A DNA stretch of 64,000 nt from Porites lobata (GCA_942486035.1 CALNXK010000019.1:2772501-2836500); one strand, 5' to 3'; shown: positions 43,229 through 56,400, counted from the first letter of the stretch. Notes: a model not told the origin generated them from the letters alone. Numbers and translations: made by a program.

Positions 43229-46200
43229 TTTTAACCTCTCTGTTGAACGTCGTTTCATCTGATTTCTGCTCAAGGAAAGTCGATTGCGAGTATTTATGGT
43301 TTCCGAGCCGAAGGATCCGCCTTTACTTAGCCAATCAAGTGACACAGGCGTGATATGCTACACTCACTTCCGATTATTGTTTACGTGGAGTGTCGCCTTC
43401 CGTTTATGACAACACAAACGATACTACGCCATATAAGTCCAGTATTCAGCCCCGACAAAGATCATATGAGGGTTAAGATTCTCGGCACAGGTTGATGGTC
43501 AAGTTGCGCAGCTAATCTTACAGGCTACTGACAGAAGTAAATAAAAAGGGATTTTTAAGTAAAAATAACAAGTGTCTCATTGGTAAAAATAAAAATAGTA
43601 GTAATGACCTGCTTGAAGACCATTCTTGGTGAAGTGAATAAGGTATCCCTATTTGTCGTTGTAAGATTCCCCCTTGGTGCTTCAATTCCTCGCAAAAACC
43701 GTGATATCCCATATTCCAAACGCACGGCCCCTAAACCATGTTAATTTCAATACCTGAATACATTAGATTTTTCAAGTCAAAGAAGATGGTTTCTCTGGCC
43801 GTGTTAACGTAACTTAAATTACGTTTAAGAAAAAGCAAAAAGCAGAAGCAAAAAGCAAAACCGACAGCGAAACAATAATGCTGCTTTTTTTTTTCCTTAT
43901 TTGTTCATAATGCGTGACTTCCGCTGATTATGTCAAATTTAAAGAACCAGGAAATTCATGAAGCTCGTCACATGTCAGATTGCTTCACTAAAGCCACGAA
44001 AGTTAAACTAACCTTAAGTCTTAATAAAATAATCCTGTTCAATATCTGATTCATCAACACCTCAAGTTCTCAGCAACAGCAAAATACCGAGGTTTTAAGC
44101 TGGAAAAGAACCATGCAATTTAAATACATTGTATGTCGTTTTCAGTTGTGGTTTCCGCACATTTTCATTCATTTTACGATTGGTTAATCCGGTAAGAGTA
44201 CACTGAATACGTGCATAGGCACTTTCCATTCTTAAGAGATGGCAGTTCCCTTCAATGTAACGCCATCGAATTCTATTTCATTAACATTTTTCCCCCTCGA
44301 GAACACGTACGAAACGAAAAACGTAGTATTTTTTCTCTCTCTCGTCCATTGCAATAAAAATACCATCCATCCTTTTTTAAAAAAGAAATAAAATGTTTCT
44401 TAATCTAGTTTCCTTCCTTGACAGGACGTTTTACACTCACTTCCCTATACATATCGTGTAGTTTTATTCTCTTAAACCAGTATTGCCTTATGAAGCGGGA
44501 GCGAGACCTCTTTCGCTATTCATTATGCTTCTTCAGTGTATCGTTGTCACTATTGACGACTTCCATTCAGTTTGTTGAAATATACCCGCTTACATTACCT
44601 TCTCATCCCAGGGGCATAGTCTTCAATCTTGAAGAGCCTTTACTCAATAAACGGTAATTATATGAACATGTCTTAGAGGGCGCCATCCCCGGTACATTTT
44701 GAATACGTACGGTAACAGCTTTTGTAAATCTTTTTTTCCCTTTCCTTTCCTTTTTTTAATATTTATGTCTAGAGTATTGTCAGTTTGTACTGAAGTCGTT
44801 TTATCCTGCATGCGATTTATTTACATCAGTGGAATAAATAGATTAGCATAGTAATCGGTAATACCTCATAACTGGGCGGAAACGCTTTTCTGTTGCGTTG
44901 TTGTTTAAAAAAAAATTGAAGATACAGTAAGTCATAACACACAGTGCTGCATTTTAATGGCATAATGTTGGATACAGTGTCATATGAAGGCTTGTTTTGT
45001 TACAGGCAAGAGCATGGACAAGCCGATTACCGAGTGTGCGTTGACCTTTCTTGGTCATTTCGATTTTTTAAAAAAAAATTACTTTTAAGCGTGATTGTAT
45101 GACCAAGTCAGGAGGATTTGCCAGTTGCTGCGAGATGACGTCATCGAATAACCGCCCCAACCCACGCATCCCGTGTCAGAAGAGTTTTAGCCCTCGCTCT
45201 CGCCCAGTAAATTCCCCTGGCTTAGAAAGGGGTTGCGCTCAGGTACCGCTTAAAAAGATAAATACTTCAGTCTCTCGTTATGGCTAATTCCGGCTTCAAT
45301 TCCTGCCTTAAAACGAAGAGATGTTGGTTTCTTGAGGGAAGAACGAAACGGAGACGGGACGAAACAGAAAAAAAAGAAAAAAAGAACTTTTTCAATGAGG
45401 CGTGATTGAGTAACTAGTTTTTGGTTTCTGAGTTTTGCCATCCACCGGGCTTTACAATTGGTGTATTGTAAAACTTCAAAATGGCAATCCTTGTAACTGT
45501 ACAGTGAGTGAAAAAGGAAGACAAGAGTTAATTAGACTTAATTTAGACGTTAATTCCGTCTAAATTTTTTTTCAATCCTGATCCAACGAGGATGCTTCTG
45601 AGCCGCTGGGAGCGGAGACTCTAGCTGGAGAGGTATTAGAAAAATATTCAGTTCCCACTGGATGACAATTCCGATCCGTCGCTCCGCCGACCGCACTCTC
45701 CCCCTCCCCAGTTCGTCGTGCGGCTGGCTTCTATTGCCGATTTTTTGAGCCCCTTTCGCTTTTCTTTTTTTTTTTTTTACCAAGGGGACCTGGTCCCAGG
45801 CCGGCTAAGCCAAACCTCGACAGTCAACACATTAACATCTGACGGCAAGCAGCTCGGAAGTACTCAGTATTACTCTGATAATTTAGATTGGAACACACGA
45901 TTAGAATATTTATTTACCTGCTTTAATACTTCCGTTAATTCTGTAACGTGTCGCGAGGCCAGTGTCTAGCTACGCACTAGGTTCCCGACATTGAGTGACC
46001 AATGCTCAAAGACACCAAAAGTGCGATTTGTGCTGAGCACACGCGCTTCGAGAACTTTACTAAGTACATGGAATGACAACTCAATTGCGTAAGGGGGGGA
46101 GTTTAAGTGTAAGTCTCACTAAACGGTGCAATCTTATTTAGCTTAGAAGTAAAACCTGTACAAAGACAGTTGCAGACTTTGTTTAAAGGTTATAGCCAAA

Positions 46201-47350
46201 TTAGCGATGACATAAATTCTATACTACAAGTTTCGGCATGAAATCACAATCAAAGTTCTTTTTAAGAATAAGATGAAGTACGATTTTTAAGCCGCGTGAC
46301 TCCAGTTACTTCATAAAGAAATATTTGATCCTTTAAAAATTGAAAAATATATATATTAAATTAAAAAAAAAAGTTCTTTATAGATTTGGATTTTACATCA
46401 CTAATGATGCAGTTTTGCTACAAGTTCTAACAAATATGAAAACTAGTTTTAGTTTTTGGCTATACAAGGAATTGTTTCATTGATTCTCGTGATTTTTTAC
46501 CCATTTCATTACATAACTTTTGATTCTGTTGAAATGCAAAGCCTACTTTATTCTTGGCTTTCCCCTGTGCGAAAAAGAAAGGTGGTAGTGCTAGTACATT
46601 ACTCAGCTCCGATGTGAAAATTCTGTCATAGGAAATACAGAAAACCTTTTAAGGTGTTAAAAAGCAGTTTCCGGTTCGCGTGACCCGTTTCCAGACATAA
46701 CGTAATGACTATTTATAGAATCTGCGAAGGGGTGCATGTTGCGGGACGCCCCTCGCTTTATAACTGATATTTTGGACTCTCGGGTGGGGGGCAAAAATCA
46801 CCATTTTACATCTTATTTGAGCCTAAGACGATTTTAAAACTGCAGTGCTGCATAGCATGTGGAATTATGAAAATACACCTGCCCTTTTTCGCCGTCCGGA
46901 AGCGGCAACATGATGAAATCCCAGGCGAATTATATTTATTCTATATTTCGGTATGCATCACCAAAACCTTCAACAGGGGCTAAAATAGACAAATGAATAA
47001 AAATACAGGATGAACGTTACATACGTATATGCGAAATACAGGAAACACATAGCCTGCGAATTTATTGCTTTAGCGCCCAGTCCAGTTTTTTCGCTCCCCG
47101 TCGCCGGGAATGTTTCCAAAAACATCCCTAGCTGCGTGGGACGATAAATAGAGGTGGCCGATTCGCTGCCAACTAAGAGACAAAGTGCATTTTGTTACAA
47201 CACGAAAACGTAGTAACGTTAGTCTGGGCGGGTCCCGGTCAGCGAGAGGTAAAAAATAAATTAATCGAGGATAAAAGACAATGGAAGGACTAGATTTCGG
47301 TTGTAGCGAGAAGGTTGTTGAAAAGAGTAATTGGGGGCAGTATGTAATAA

Positions 47351-47378
47351 CAGGAGCCCATGACTACTCATGGGCTCC
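47351..47378. repeat. Perfect short hairpin
   Basis: AGGAGCCCATGA, four-base loop, TCATGGGCTCCT. Just 5' of a T-rich run (47394-47404). Could form a stem-loop in RNA. Confidence 0.85.
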
Positions 47379-47403
47379 TGGTGATAATAATGCTTTTTTT
47401 TTT

Positions 47404-47570
47404 TGGCCTCTATATGACGGACACCTCACTATTAATACGGTCAGGCAGAGTTGGTCCCTACCGTAATAATTTGCTCCTTTTAGATGACTCTTTATGAGAC
47501 TGACATCTTTCTAAGACGGACACATACTGTCAGTCCCAAAGGTGTCCATAGATCGGGAGAGTGTTGATTG
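47404..47570. repeat. Pogo-like repeat fragment
   Basis: Several 'GACGGACAC' and 'AAGGTGTCC' words in both orientations, the usual end sequences of pogo/Tigger-type elements (CTCTATATGACGGACACCT). Confidence 0.5.
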
Positions 47571-47796
47571 TATGTGCAATCCGGCTTTTTCCTCTAACGG
47601 CTGAATGTACGTGACCGCAATACGTGACCTACGTTACACTCACCCACACAATGCGTGACATATTTGCGCAACTTGACAAAAGCGTGCGATTTCTCAGTTC
47701 AGCTCTTGGCCTTTAATAGGTCAACTTGGGAAATAATTACGCAAGTGCGCTGGTTTTTTGCGAGTGAGCTTCAAAATCTAACTTTACATTTGACAG

Positions 47797-48276
47797 AAAA
47801 CGAACAGCAAGAGATCGAAAAAGATAGATTTTCTAAAACCTGTGTTTCTGGTGCTCGCGTTGTCAGCTCTCTCAACTGCGGCTCCTCAAGGCCAGCAGTG
47901 CCTATCATGTACCATAGATAAAGCTATTGGAACAGATGAATGCAAGGACACCCCGCGGATTCGATACTGCAGTGAGAAATGCTCCTATTTTGTCATGTTG
48001 GGAAGAGGCGATGAACCCAACTACGATAAACCATACATTGTAAGAGGGTGCTCGACCGATGGATACATGAGGAAGTTTGGCTGTTCAAGCAGATGCTACA
48101 ACAGAAAACACACCGTTGGATCAGACGAGTACTGGGTGTGTACGTTCTGTTGTACTGGAGACAAGTGCAACACAGCAGCCCTTCCGGGCATCGATTCGGG
48201 ATTGCAGCTGCATGGAGGGCTTTTCACGACTTTGATAGCAGCTGCCTTCTCAGTAATTCTGGCTGGGAAGCTGTAA
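47797..48276 (+). CDS. Ly6/uPAR GPI-anchored protein, last exon (5' exon not identified)
   Basis: Acceptor acatttgacag at 47796, open to TAA at 48276. No ATG in frame before the signal-like stretch KIDFLKPVFLVLALSALS, so translation must start in an upstream exon, or at a non-ATG codon. Mature part: QQCLSCTIDKAIGTDEC, YCSEKC, RGCSTDGYMRKFGCSSRC, WVCTFCCTGDKCN, then a small-residue site and a hydrophobic tail (FTTLIAAAFSVILA). Twelve cysteines in the same order as the minus-strand gene at 40977-43228, so the two are paralogues. AATAAA at 48355-48360. Confidence 0.75.
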   Translation, partial: KTNSKRSKKIDFLKPVFLVLALSALSTAAPQGQQCLSCTIDKAIGTDECKDTPRIRYCSEKCSYFVMLGRGDEPNYDKPYIVRGCSTDGYMRKFGCSSRCYNRKHTVGSDEYWVCTFCCTGDKCNTAALPGIDSGLQLHGGLFTTLIAAAFSVILAGKL

Positions 48277-48354
48277 AACGAGCAGCAATGAGGAATGTGA
48301 AGTTCTTTCATAGAGGATAGAAGACTGTGCAATCTTTCTGAAGGATAAATACTA

Positions 48355-48360
48355 AATAAA
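48355..48360 (+). terminator. Polyadenylation signal AATAAA
   Basis: 79 bp past the stop of the Ly6 gene; canonical hexamer. Confidence 0.6.
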
Positions 48361-49134
48361 TCGTCGCAACAGACATGAGTAGGGAAGATGCACATTTTGT
48401 AGTATTATGTCTTTTTAACAATTTGACTTCGTAAAAGCTGCAGCAGCGACGATATGGTGGTGCCACAACTTCCAAAGCCAAAGCGAGGTTATATTTATTT
48501 TTTTGATATGCAAAAGGTAAAATTTTATTTTAAGTGATAGAGAGGTTTACGATCGCGTGACTTTTTAAAACGCATTAAACGTAAACAGTTCGCTTGTGGA
48601 TTCTAGCACACGGTTTATGAAAGGTGAAATCATTTGCAAACGTGTATTACCGTCCAGTTGTTCGTTGGATCTTTTTGGTTTATAACCTCCAAAACAAAGA
48701 AAAAGTCCAGCGAGCACATGCGACGGCTATACGCGTAAATGCTGTAGGTGAATTCACTCGTAGCTGTTCAAAATAAAAAGTAATATTAACATTTTTGTAC
48801 AAATATCGACTTTTGTAATAGGAAGAACAGTCAAACGCTATGACTGTTATTCGCGCGATCGCTGTATGACGTGAAATCCTCTCTTAACAAGGAGTTTTAA
48901 AAACTCTTTCGAAGAAAACGTTGCTCCTTGTTTAAAAGTTAAAATTATTCTCTTTTTAAAGGCCTTTTTGCGGGCGTTTTTGTCAAGAATATATTATGGA
49001 ACCTGAATATTTTATCAGGCACCAGGAACTGTGTAAAGATGAAATTAACGTAAAAAAGGGTTGGAAAAATTATTTGAAAAAACTGAATAAACTTAAAAAC
49101 AAAACCTTTAATCTCTCCCATCTATTGTTCTACT

Positions 49135-49239
49135 TGCCTGCGTGCAGACGTCTCCTATTTCCTTTGTTGCACGCGGAAAAGGGACGACGTCCCTTTTCCG
49201 CGTGCAACAAAGGAAATAGGAGACGTCTGCGCGCAGGCA
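49135..49239. mobile_element. Near-perfect 105-bp palindromic element with 11-bp direct repeats
   Basis: TGCCTGCGTGCAGACGTCTC through TTGCACGCGGAAAAGGGACG, then the mirror image (CGTCCCTTTTCCGCGTGCAA ... GCGCGCAGGCA). Flanked by ATTGTTCTACT at 49124-49134 and 49240-49250, a target-site duplication. Confidence 0.85.
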
Positions 49240-49493
49240 ATTGTTCTACTCGCTTATTCTTCTCTATAGACAGCTTTGACAAGGGATCCGCGAAAGCCAG
49301 AGGTAGAAGGGGGACAGCCTGTTCCAGGCGCTCAAATAGCAAGGGAGGCGAACAGAATAAAATTAAAAAACCGCGCTACTCTTCACGTTCTGAATGCCTG
49401 GAAGAGGCTCGTAGGGGAAGAGTGGAGGGGGCACCGAACGAGATTGGGAGAACGTACTGACAGTTACGCAATAACCCTCACCATCACACATAT

Positions 49494-49571
49494 TGCCTGC
49501 GTGCAGACGTCTCCTATTTCCTTTGTTGCACGCGTGCATCAAAGGAAATAGGAGACGTATGCACGCAGGCA
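49494..49571. mobile_element. Second palindromic element of the same family (78 bp)
   Basis: Same arms (TGCCTGCGTGCAGACGTCTC ... ), shorter centre. Flanks ATCACACATAT and ATCACACTTTC match at the first seven bases, a probable aged duplication. Confidence 0.8.
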
Positions 49572-49739
49572 ATCACACTTTCGAAGTGCACGCCATTTGA
49601 GGGCAGAGCCGCAGTTGCAATGCAAAGAACTGATATCAGACGCAAGACTGCCGTGATGACGAGGAAGAACTTCAGGCATTAGGAACCTTTACATTCTAAG
49701 ACAAGGACGGCTACGAGTACGAGATTTTCACACCACTAC

Positions 49740-49975
49740 TGCAGTGCGCGCACGTAACCCAGCGTCATTTTCGCGGGAAAACTTGATAGTCGTCTTCATT
49801 CTTCTACGAGGTTTAGCGGGAATGTTATCTCAAGATAACAGTGCTAACTTTTCGGGTGAATCAAAAGTACAAGGAAGTTTTCCGGGGAGTCTGTTTTTAG
49901 AGAATACGCGCAAAAACTTTCAGTCAAATCTCGCAGTCCTAGCCGTTCTCGTCCTCGAATCTAAAGGTCTCTATT
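49740..49975. repeat. Dispersed repeat, copy 1
   Basis: Shares CGGGAAAAC-TGATAG, GTTTTTAGAGAATACGCGCA AAAACTT and TTCTCGTCCTC-AATCTAAAG with 54035-54275, same orientation, about 75% alike. Confidence 0.7.
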
Positions 49976-50095
49976 GGCTCTTACGTTAGGATTTATGCCG
50001 CTTTCATGGCGGTTTAAATGAAGGAAAAGTTTACTCCACCTGAGAAGAAAATCATCATAATAAGGAGAATAAAAAAAATTATTAATTTGAACACT

Positions 50096-50417
50096 TTAAT
50101 TCTTCATAAGTTCTCTGAGACATGACGTAGCATAACACGATGGTTCAAGGAAAAACGAAATTTTAACATCATTACAGCAGTTACCAGAAATGGAAAGCTC
50201 TTCTTCTATGTCTCCCTTTCTACAATAATCATCTGTAATGAGCCTCGGTCTTTTCACGTCTTCGCCATCAAAATTCGAGCTTCTTGGTGATGCACACTTG
50301 TTGACGGACGTTCCAGTTTCCGCGCTGGTTTTGTTTACGAATGTCCAAAACAAGTCTCTTGGGAACGCTACAAGTTTTCTGTAGGCACCAGGCACGTTGA
50401 TGCCAAGGCTCCGCAGT
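50096..50417 (-). CDS. PUS7L-like last exon
   Basis: Phase 2 in; acceptor cttatcttatag, stop at 50096-50098. INVPGAYRKLVAFPRDLFW and FFLEPSCYATSCLRELMKN are the C-terminal TruD motifs. About 20 residues expected between this and the previous exon are absent, so a small exon may be missing. Confidence 0.85.
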
Positions 50418-53400
50418 CTATAAGATAAGAAAGCAATAAAAATAATTGTATTTTCTGTCTTGAGCATATGCTAAAATTTAAACGTTCTACCCAGACTAAT
50501 GCCTCCAGCCATCAGCTACCTATCAATATCATCTTCGGGAACACAAGCATAACAAATATTAGACTGACTGAGCTTACGGCCCCCTGGTTAGCTCCGTTAA
50601 GAGAGCGCCGGTCTGCGAGCTCAAACTGACCCCAGCAGGACCAACAACCACGGTCTTTAAAAAACTGGCAAGAATGGATCATCCTGGATGTGATCTAACA
50701 TCCTGGATGTTTAATATTTACAAAAAGCTTCCGGAAAATCCGGTTGGAAAGTAAATAGAACACGACTTCTCGGGTCGTTTTAGAGGAAAATTTCCGGAAG
50801 CAACGGAACGTCTGAAAAGGTAGTCCTGTTTTCCCGGTCGGAATGTTTCAAACGGAAATTCGTGTTCCATTTCTTCAAAGCCCGTCTTTAAAACCAGTTT
50901 CAGACTTTTGCGGCCGTTTTTCGGTAAAGGGAACTGATCTATAGAAATTGTAACCGCGATTCTGGAATGAAATTTACGCTTCCTGAATTTCGTTTACCAT
51001 TTGCCCAAACCGCGAACCGACCGGTTTGTCCAAGTAACTGGTAAACAACCCTTGCCTCATTTCACATGACCGCGTTATTGGAAGGTGAAGTTAAAGCCGT
51101 TGGCCTTATCTCCTTCATCATGTCTTATCACCCGAAAGAGGACGTAATACGAAAAGAGTAGAGGACGAAACCTCGATACTTGGTTGATCTCTCATAGGGG
51201 TAGGGGACTGTAACCCGCCTACAATGACCATGTCAAAAATTGGCCAATATATCTAAGTAAATAAATGAAAATAGACAAAATTGACTAAAAACACAGCGGC
51301 AAAGATCAAAATGGATCAAAAGTCACGGCTTAACTGACACACGACCAAAGAAATCAATCAATTGATTAATCAATCAAGTCAAGAACCACAGTTTAATACC
51401 AGTTAGTGATGATACACCACTCACTTCCGAACAGGTTTTCAAACCGTCAGCCACTGTAACCAATAAATAGGACTACACTAACCCATATTCCACCTATTTA
51501 TATAAAATATATACAGCCTGTAACATACCGTAATCAATATGGCCGTTCAGTTCGACAAGGAAACTAACCTGAAATTTTTTGTGGTTAATCCATCTGATTC
51601 CAGCCTTTTCTTGTAACTAAAATTTTAACAAGGAAACAAATAGTCCTTATGATTATTGATAGCCATCACCAAATGTCCTCATGGTTGAAAAAGTTCAATA
51701 AGAGACACATGACAAAGGGTTTACTATCAAGGAACAAAGCAAAAAATACAATAAAAATAATAAATAAATTAATAAATTAATTTAAAAAATTCGAAATGAT
51801 CAATGTCCAAAAACCCGTAAATTGCCTGCAACCAAAACCCAAAACTCATCTTTCCTTTACATTTTCGCAATGCATTATTTTCCGACGTGGTAATAGTACA
51901 ACACGCTACGCGGATTGAAACATTACACTCGCAAATCTCATTGACACATAATCAGTTCAGGAAAAGAAAAAGAAAAATGTAGCTATGACAATAAAGTATT
52001 TTTAACGTGTGGGCGCGAACGAAAGAAACATTCCGGAAAAAGACCTTGACAGCCTTCTTTAGGAACAATAGCATATATAACGCATATGGAATTCCAAGGG
52101 TGCCGGGAAGACAGGCGAGAAAACTTACGTTTCACCCACGTCATTTGCAGGATACTGAACATTATATCCTGGAAGAGGAAGAACAATGTCTCTTAAGCGA
52201 TATACTTCTTGTTCGTGATTCGCTATACATTTCACGTGATCACGGCTCAAAGCTCCACTGTCATCTGCCAAAGTACAAGCATGGCTGCTGTAAGCGGTTT
52301 GCCTATCAAAACCATGCGCAGTTGCTGCCTTATCTACGACTAAATCTCCTTCGACCACTGCTGACCGTCCATACCGTTGTATTCTGTAGGAGGCCATGTA
52401 ATTCCAGATGAGACTGCAGTAGCTATGAACGTATAATAATCGCATAGGATATGAAATGTTCAACAACGCCTTCCGACAGCCATCCTAGTGGAAAGAACAA
52501 AAGTTCCCTCGTCATGTTCCTCGATTTTTAAAACAAACGAAACTAGGTATAAAGGTACAGATGTAAGTACATTTGAACGAAATTCCTAACAGCAGCGGCT
52601 AAGCCTGAGGGGCTACTTAGCAAAGTTTTATACGGAGAGGATTCATCCCGAGGTCCAATCCCTCACCCTTTTAGATACTATTCTTACAAAAAAAGGCCCC
52701 CTTTTTGATTTTGATTAGGGAGAAATACAGAGTTAAAATACTCAAAATAGTGTTTCCTCTTCCATACACACCATGTCAGTGCCATGTCTGTGCAGAGCTT
52801 TGAGGACTAACGTTTCTCGGACTTTGTAACCAGGCATTTTACCCAGAGTACCTTGCACGTCAGCCGTCTGACAGTAATATCTGCGACGAAAAACAAAACC
52901 GAATGAATGAACAAATATGGGAAGAAGGAAAATGAAGAAAGAGGAAGAATGATGGTTAGAGAAGAATATACAAAGAAGAGACAAATAAATAGCCTTCGTT
53001 ACAGTCGGCCAACGCATAGTTTAGACTTAGAGGGCCAGTTATTTAAACAAAGTTCAGCCCGTGTTTTACAAAAGCGCGTTCTGAGCCATTTTCAGTTTGC
53101 CCAACGCTTTTATCTTAACACCATCAGCGTGAAAAGTTTCAGGAAAGCAGAAGGAGTAGACTGGAAAAGCACTTATTTCATTCTTAAAATAACCCACTAA
53201 GGAAGATATCTGGAGGTGCAAAGATTTGCTAAACCGCCGCCTAAATTTAGCCTGTGTACAGACTGACCCTACCCTCAAGAAAAAACAGGGGAGGGGAGAG
53301 TGAGGGGGCTTTACACAGGCTACCTAAGTTTGAATTTGTTTAAATAACCGACCCAGAGTGTCTACGACGCAGCTAACCGATAACCAATACTGCAGAATAC

Positions 53401-56400
53401 CCCGCCGTGATATCAACTTTTTTTTCAGATTTATTCTGGAATATTCATCGGCAGTTCAAAGAATAGCTGTTAGTTTTAATTGCCTCGCACACAGGGTTCA
53501 AAGAGCTTCCAGTAACGCATTCGAAAATAACAGAAATGGTAGGGTAATCTGTCGCAAGCACGTAAAAAAATTCTGTCCGAAAACACTGAAAAACTTAGAG
53601 CTCAACAAAGGAACGAATTACAAAGTACCTTTTAGCAATATTAACAGGATGGTCCGGACTATGATCCGATGGAGTCAAAAGCAACTTGACCGCCTTGATC
53701 TGCATGATGACAAAACACACGATTTACTCATTAGGTTTGGTTGGCACATAAGGCAATGACACCCATAATAGAGGCGTGCCATAAAGAAAAACTAGGATAA
53801 ACTGTCCGTCACTGGGCATTATTGTCACACCAGATTACAAGGCTGCTTTCACGAGAGCAAAAGCTACCATTGGCTGCTTTCCATCCTGCAAAAAAATCCG
53901 GAAAGTTTGGTAAAAAAACTGAGTAGGGAACGGTTTGGTCCAAGTGAAGTTGCGGAAACATGGCGTGGTATCTTTGACTTGTCGATTGGATCCAAAGCCG
54001 AACCTTAACCTTCTCAATACTGAGTATTGCTCGCGCGTGAACCAGCCTCATTTTGCCGGGAAAACGTGATAGCCGTCGTCATTCTACTATGAGTTTTAGC
54101 GAGAATGTCGTAGTGGCAGGAACAAGTTATCAAATGTAAGAAGTTTTATCATTTTGTTATTGGGAGAGGGCTTAACCTCCTTCAGTATAAATAATCGAAT
54201 TTTTTTTAGAACACGCGCAAAAACTTTAAGTTAAATCCCGTACACGTACTAGTTCTCGTCCTCAAATCTAAAGCTCTTTAAAATTGCCATAATTTGTACA
54301 AAAAGGGAAAGGAGGATTCTGGAAGTTCCTTGAGCCCTCCTATGGGTACGACCCTCTCTATTTTCAATAAAACAGCCTACCATATCTCCCTGAAGCATGG
54401 CCAGCCCAATGTCACAAGCATTCACTTCTTTGTCATCCAAACCAAACCTTTGAGGTCCAAAGTAGTTTAAGAATCCAAAATGGGACAGGGGAGACATTGC
54501 ATTCTGCAAAAAATAAGAAGAAAACGTGCAATGTTCGTGATGTAGATAAACTCCGTGCTCAGGTTTACTCAGTCTAGTTTGATTCAGAATTTCCATTACT
54601 TCCTAGCCATAATCATTAATTTGAGGCAAAGAAAATTCTGATTTAACCTGGAAAACGATTTTACTTGCAACATACACAGTATTTTAGGACACAAGTAAAA
54701 AAGTGAAAATAATCATTACCACCCACCTGACTGAAAAAATAAAAATAAATAAATAAATCAAAATAACGAAAAAAAACTAACTGCCCTAAAACTGAAAACC
54801 TGCTCCTTTGCTGTCACCAACCTCAATGTTTTTCTTGCATTTTTCAAGGTTATCTTCATGGCTGTAATAATGTAAAGAAAAATAATAATATTGTTTTTAT
54901 TGCTCCTAAAAGGTACATAAGAAACTAATAAAGTAAGACAAAATCCAAATAATGATCAAAGTCCCAAAACTGAAAAAACGTAATAAAGTTTCAACATAAA
55001 AATAAACAAATAAGACAAATAAATAAACAAGGAAGTAGAACATAAGCATTAGTAAAATATTCTTTCCATAAAGTTCACATTGTGTGGTTCCAGCTTCTTA
55101 CTGACCTGGTAGATCATTTTAGGACATGAATAACTTGAAATATATCACTTAAGATTGTTCCTTTTGATCTTAACCAGGTTTTCTTTCTTCGAAAAGCGTT
55201 TTGGCTGTAATTTCAAAGGAATTAGACCGACTACAACTCGTTTTGTCCCTTGCTCGTATATTCGGCCGCCATTACTCGATCGAGTCTCCCTCAATATCAT
55301 CAACGCGTGCAACAGCGGCAATTTTGCTTCACGAAGCACAAGCTATACGTTATTCTTCTCTTTGTTTTGCATTAATTTTGTGGTGGTAAGTTTGACTTGT
55401 TCTGCATGAAATGACGGTAATTCCATCAACATTACGCCCATGAGGACGAATAACAAATCGTAAGCTTGCCCTGATTAAGGTAAATTCACCTTTATATTCT
55501 AATTCGCTACCCCGCTCAAACGAATATAAAACATTTATCATGTAACAAGCAACCTCAATTGGGGTGTGTCAACACGAGCCGTGTGCGACCCTCTTTATTA
55601 TGCCTTCATCAACAGAATGGATGGAAATAATACAACAAACAGAATGAAAACTCGGAAATGTAAAAAATTACAGCAAGAAAAACAACCCAACAAAATGATC
55701 TAAACTATGCTCGTATAACAGTCATTCAGTAAACATACAAAACGTGCTAAACCTTTCATATAGCAGCATGCAAAAAACTACGTCTAAGAGAAACCCCTGA
55801 TCACTGGGTATTTAATTTTGAGGGCGTAGGGACGGTCGTAAGACGCGAATGAATATAAATGAGAACAACTCAAATATATATAGCCTACCGCTAATGAAGC
55901 AACAGAACAGCATACCATGTAACACCCCAAAGAAAAGGTTACATAACCCATGATAAATACATTTATATTCTAATTCGCTACCCTGCTCAAACGAATATAA
56001 AACATTTATCATGTAACAAGCAACCTCAATTGGGGTGTGTCAACACGAGCCGTGTGCGAACTAAAAGAACGGGAAATACGGAAAATTAAATACCCAGTGA
56101 TAACGAAACCGACAACAATGAATGAACACTATCCTTAATGTAACCGTCTTTTGCCTTGTCTGATTTCCAACGGCCGTCTCTTTTAAACAATCTGTCAGGC
56201 ACTCGAGCATTAGCAGCAGCGGAGGCACCTCCGGCCCTAAGGCTATGGAGACCGTAGTCTTGCTTGGGAAGGCCGATGGAATCGAAAGCGCTAAGCACTA
56301 TCTCCCGCGCTCTATTATAAGACAAAGGAACAGACCCGCGCAATTTATAAGCTCCGGTACTGCGAAGAAAAACAACAGGGCGAAAAATGAACTCTTCGCT

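Larger units (their letters stand above)
43229..47796. other. Intergenic between the two Ly6 genes
   Basis: No convincing gene. A pogo-like repeat fragment lies at 47404-47570 and a perfect 12-bp hairpin at 47351-47378. Other ORFs (44418-44657, 45718-45969) lack any domain. Confidence 0.55.
48361..50095. other. Intergenic with palindromic elements
   Basis: Contains two hairpin elements (49135-49239, 49494-49571) and one dispersed repeat (49740-49975). ORFs across the palindromes (for example 48996-49460) are not genes. Confidence 0.6.
55801..56101. repeat. 19-bp inverted pair within DIRS 3' region
   Basis: TCACTGGGTATTTAATTTT at 55801-55819 is the inverse of AAAATTAAATACCCAGTGA at 56083-56101; the arms bracket A2 and B1. 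Confidence 0.8.

Noticed and set aside
42590..43345. Upstream ATG at 43345 as start of the chimeric Ly6 gene
   Set aside because: It would place 39 polar residues before the signal peptide; the ATG at 43228 gives a normal secretory start.
48996..49551. ORFs of 154 and 91 codons (plus) and 69-70 codons (minus)
   Set aside because: They run through the palindromic elements and their arms; repeated peptides appear on both strands.
52007..52411. 134-codon ORF on the plus strand
   Set aside because: Antisense shadow of PUS7L-like exon 52129-52484, which has family motifs.
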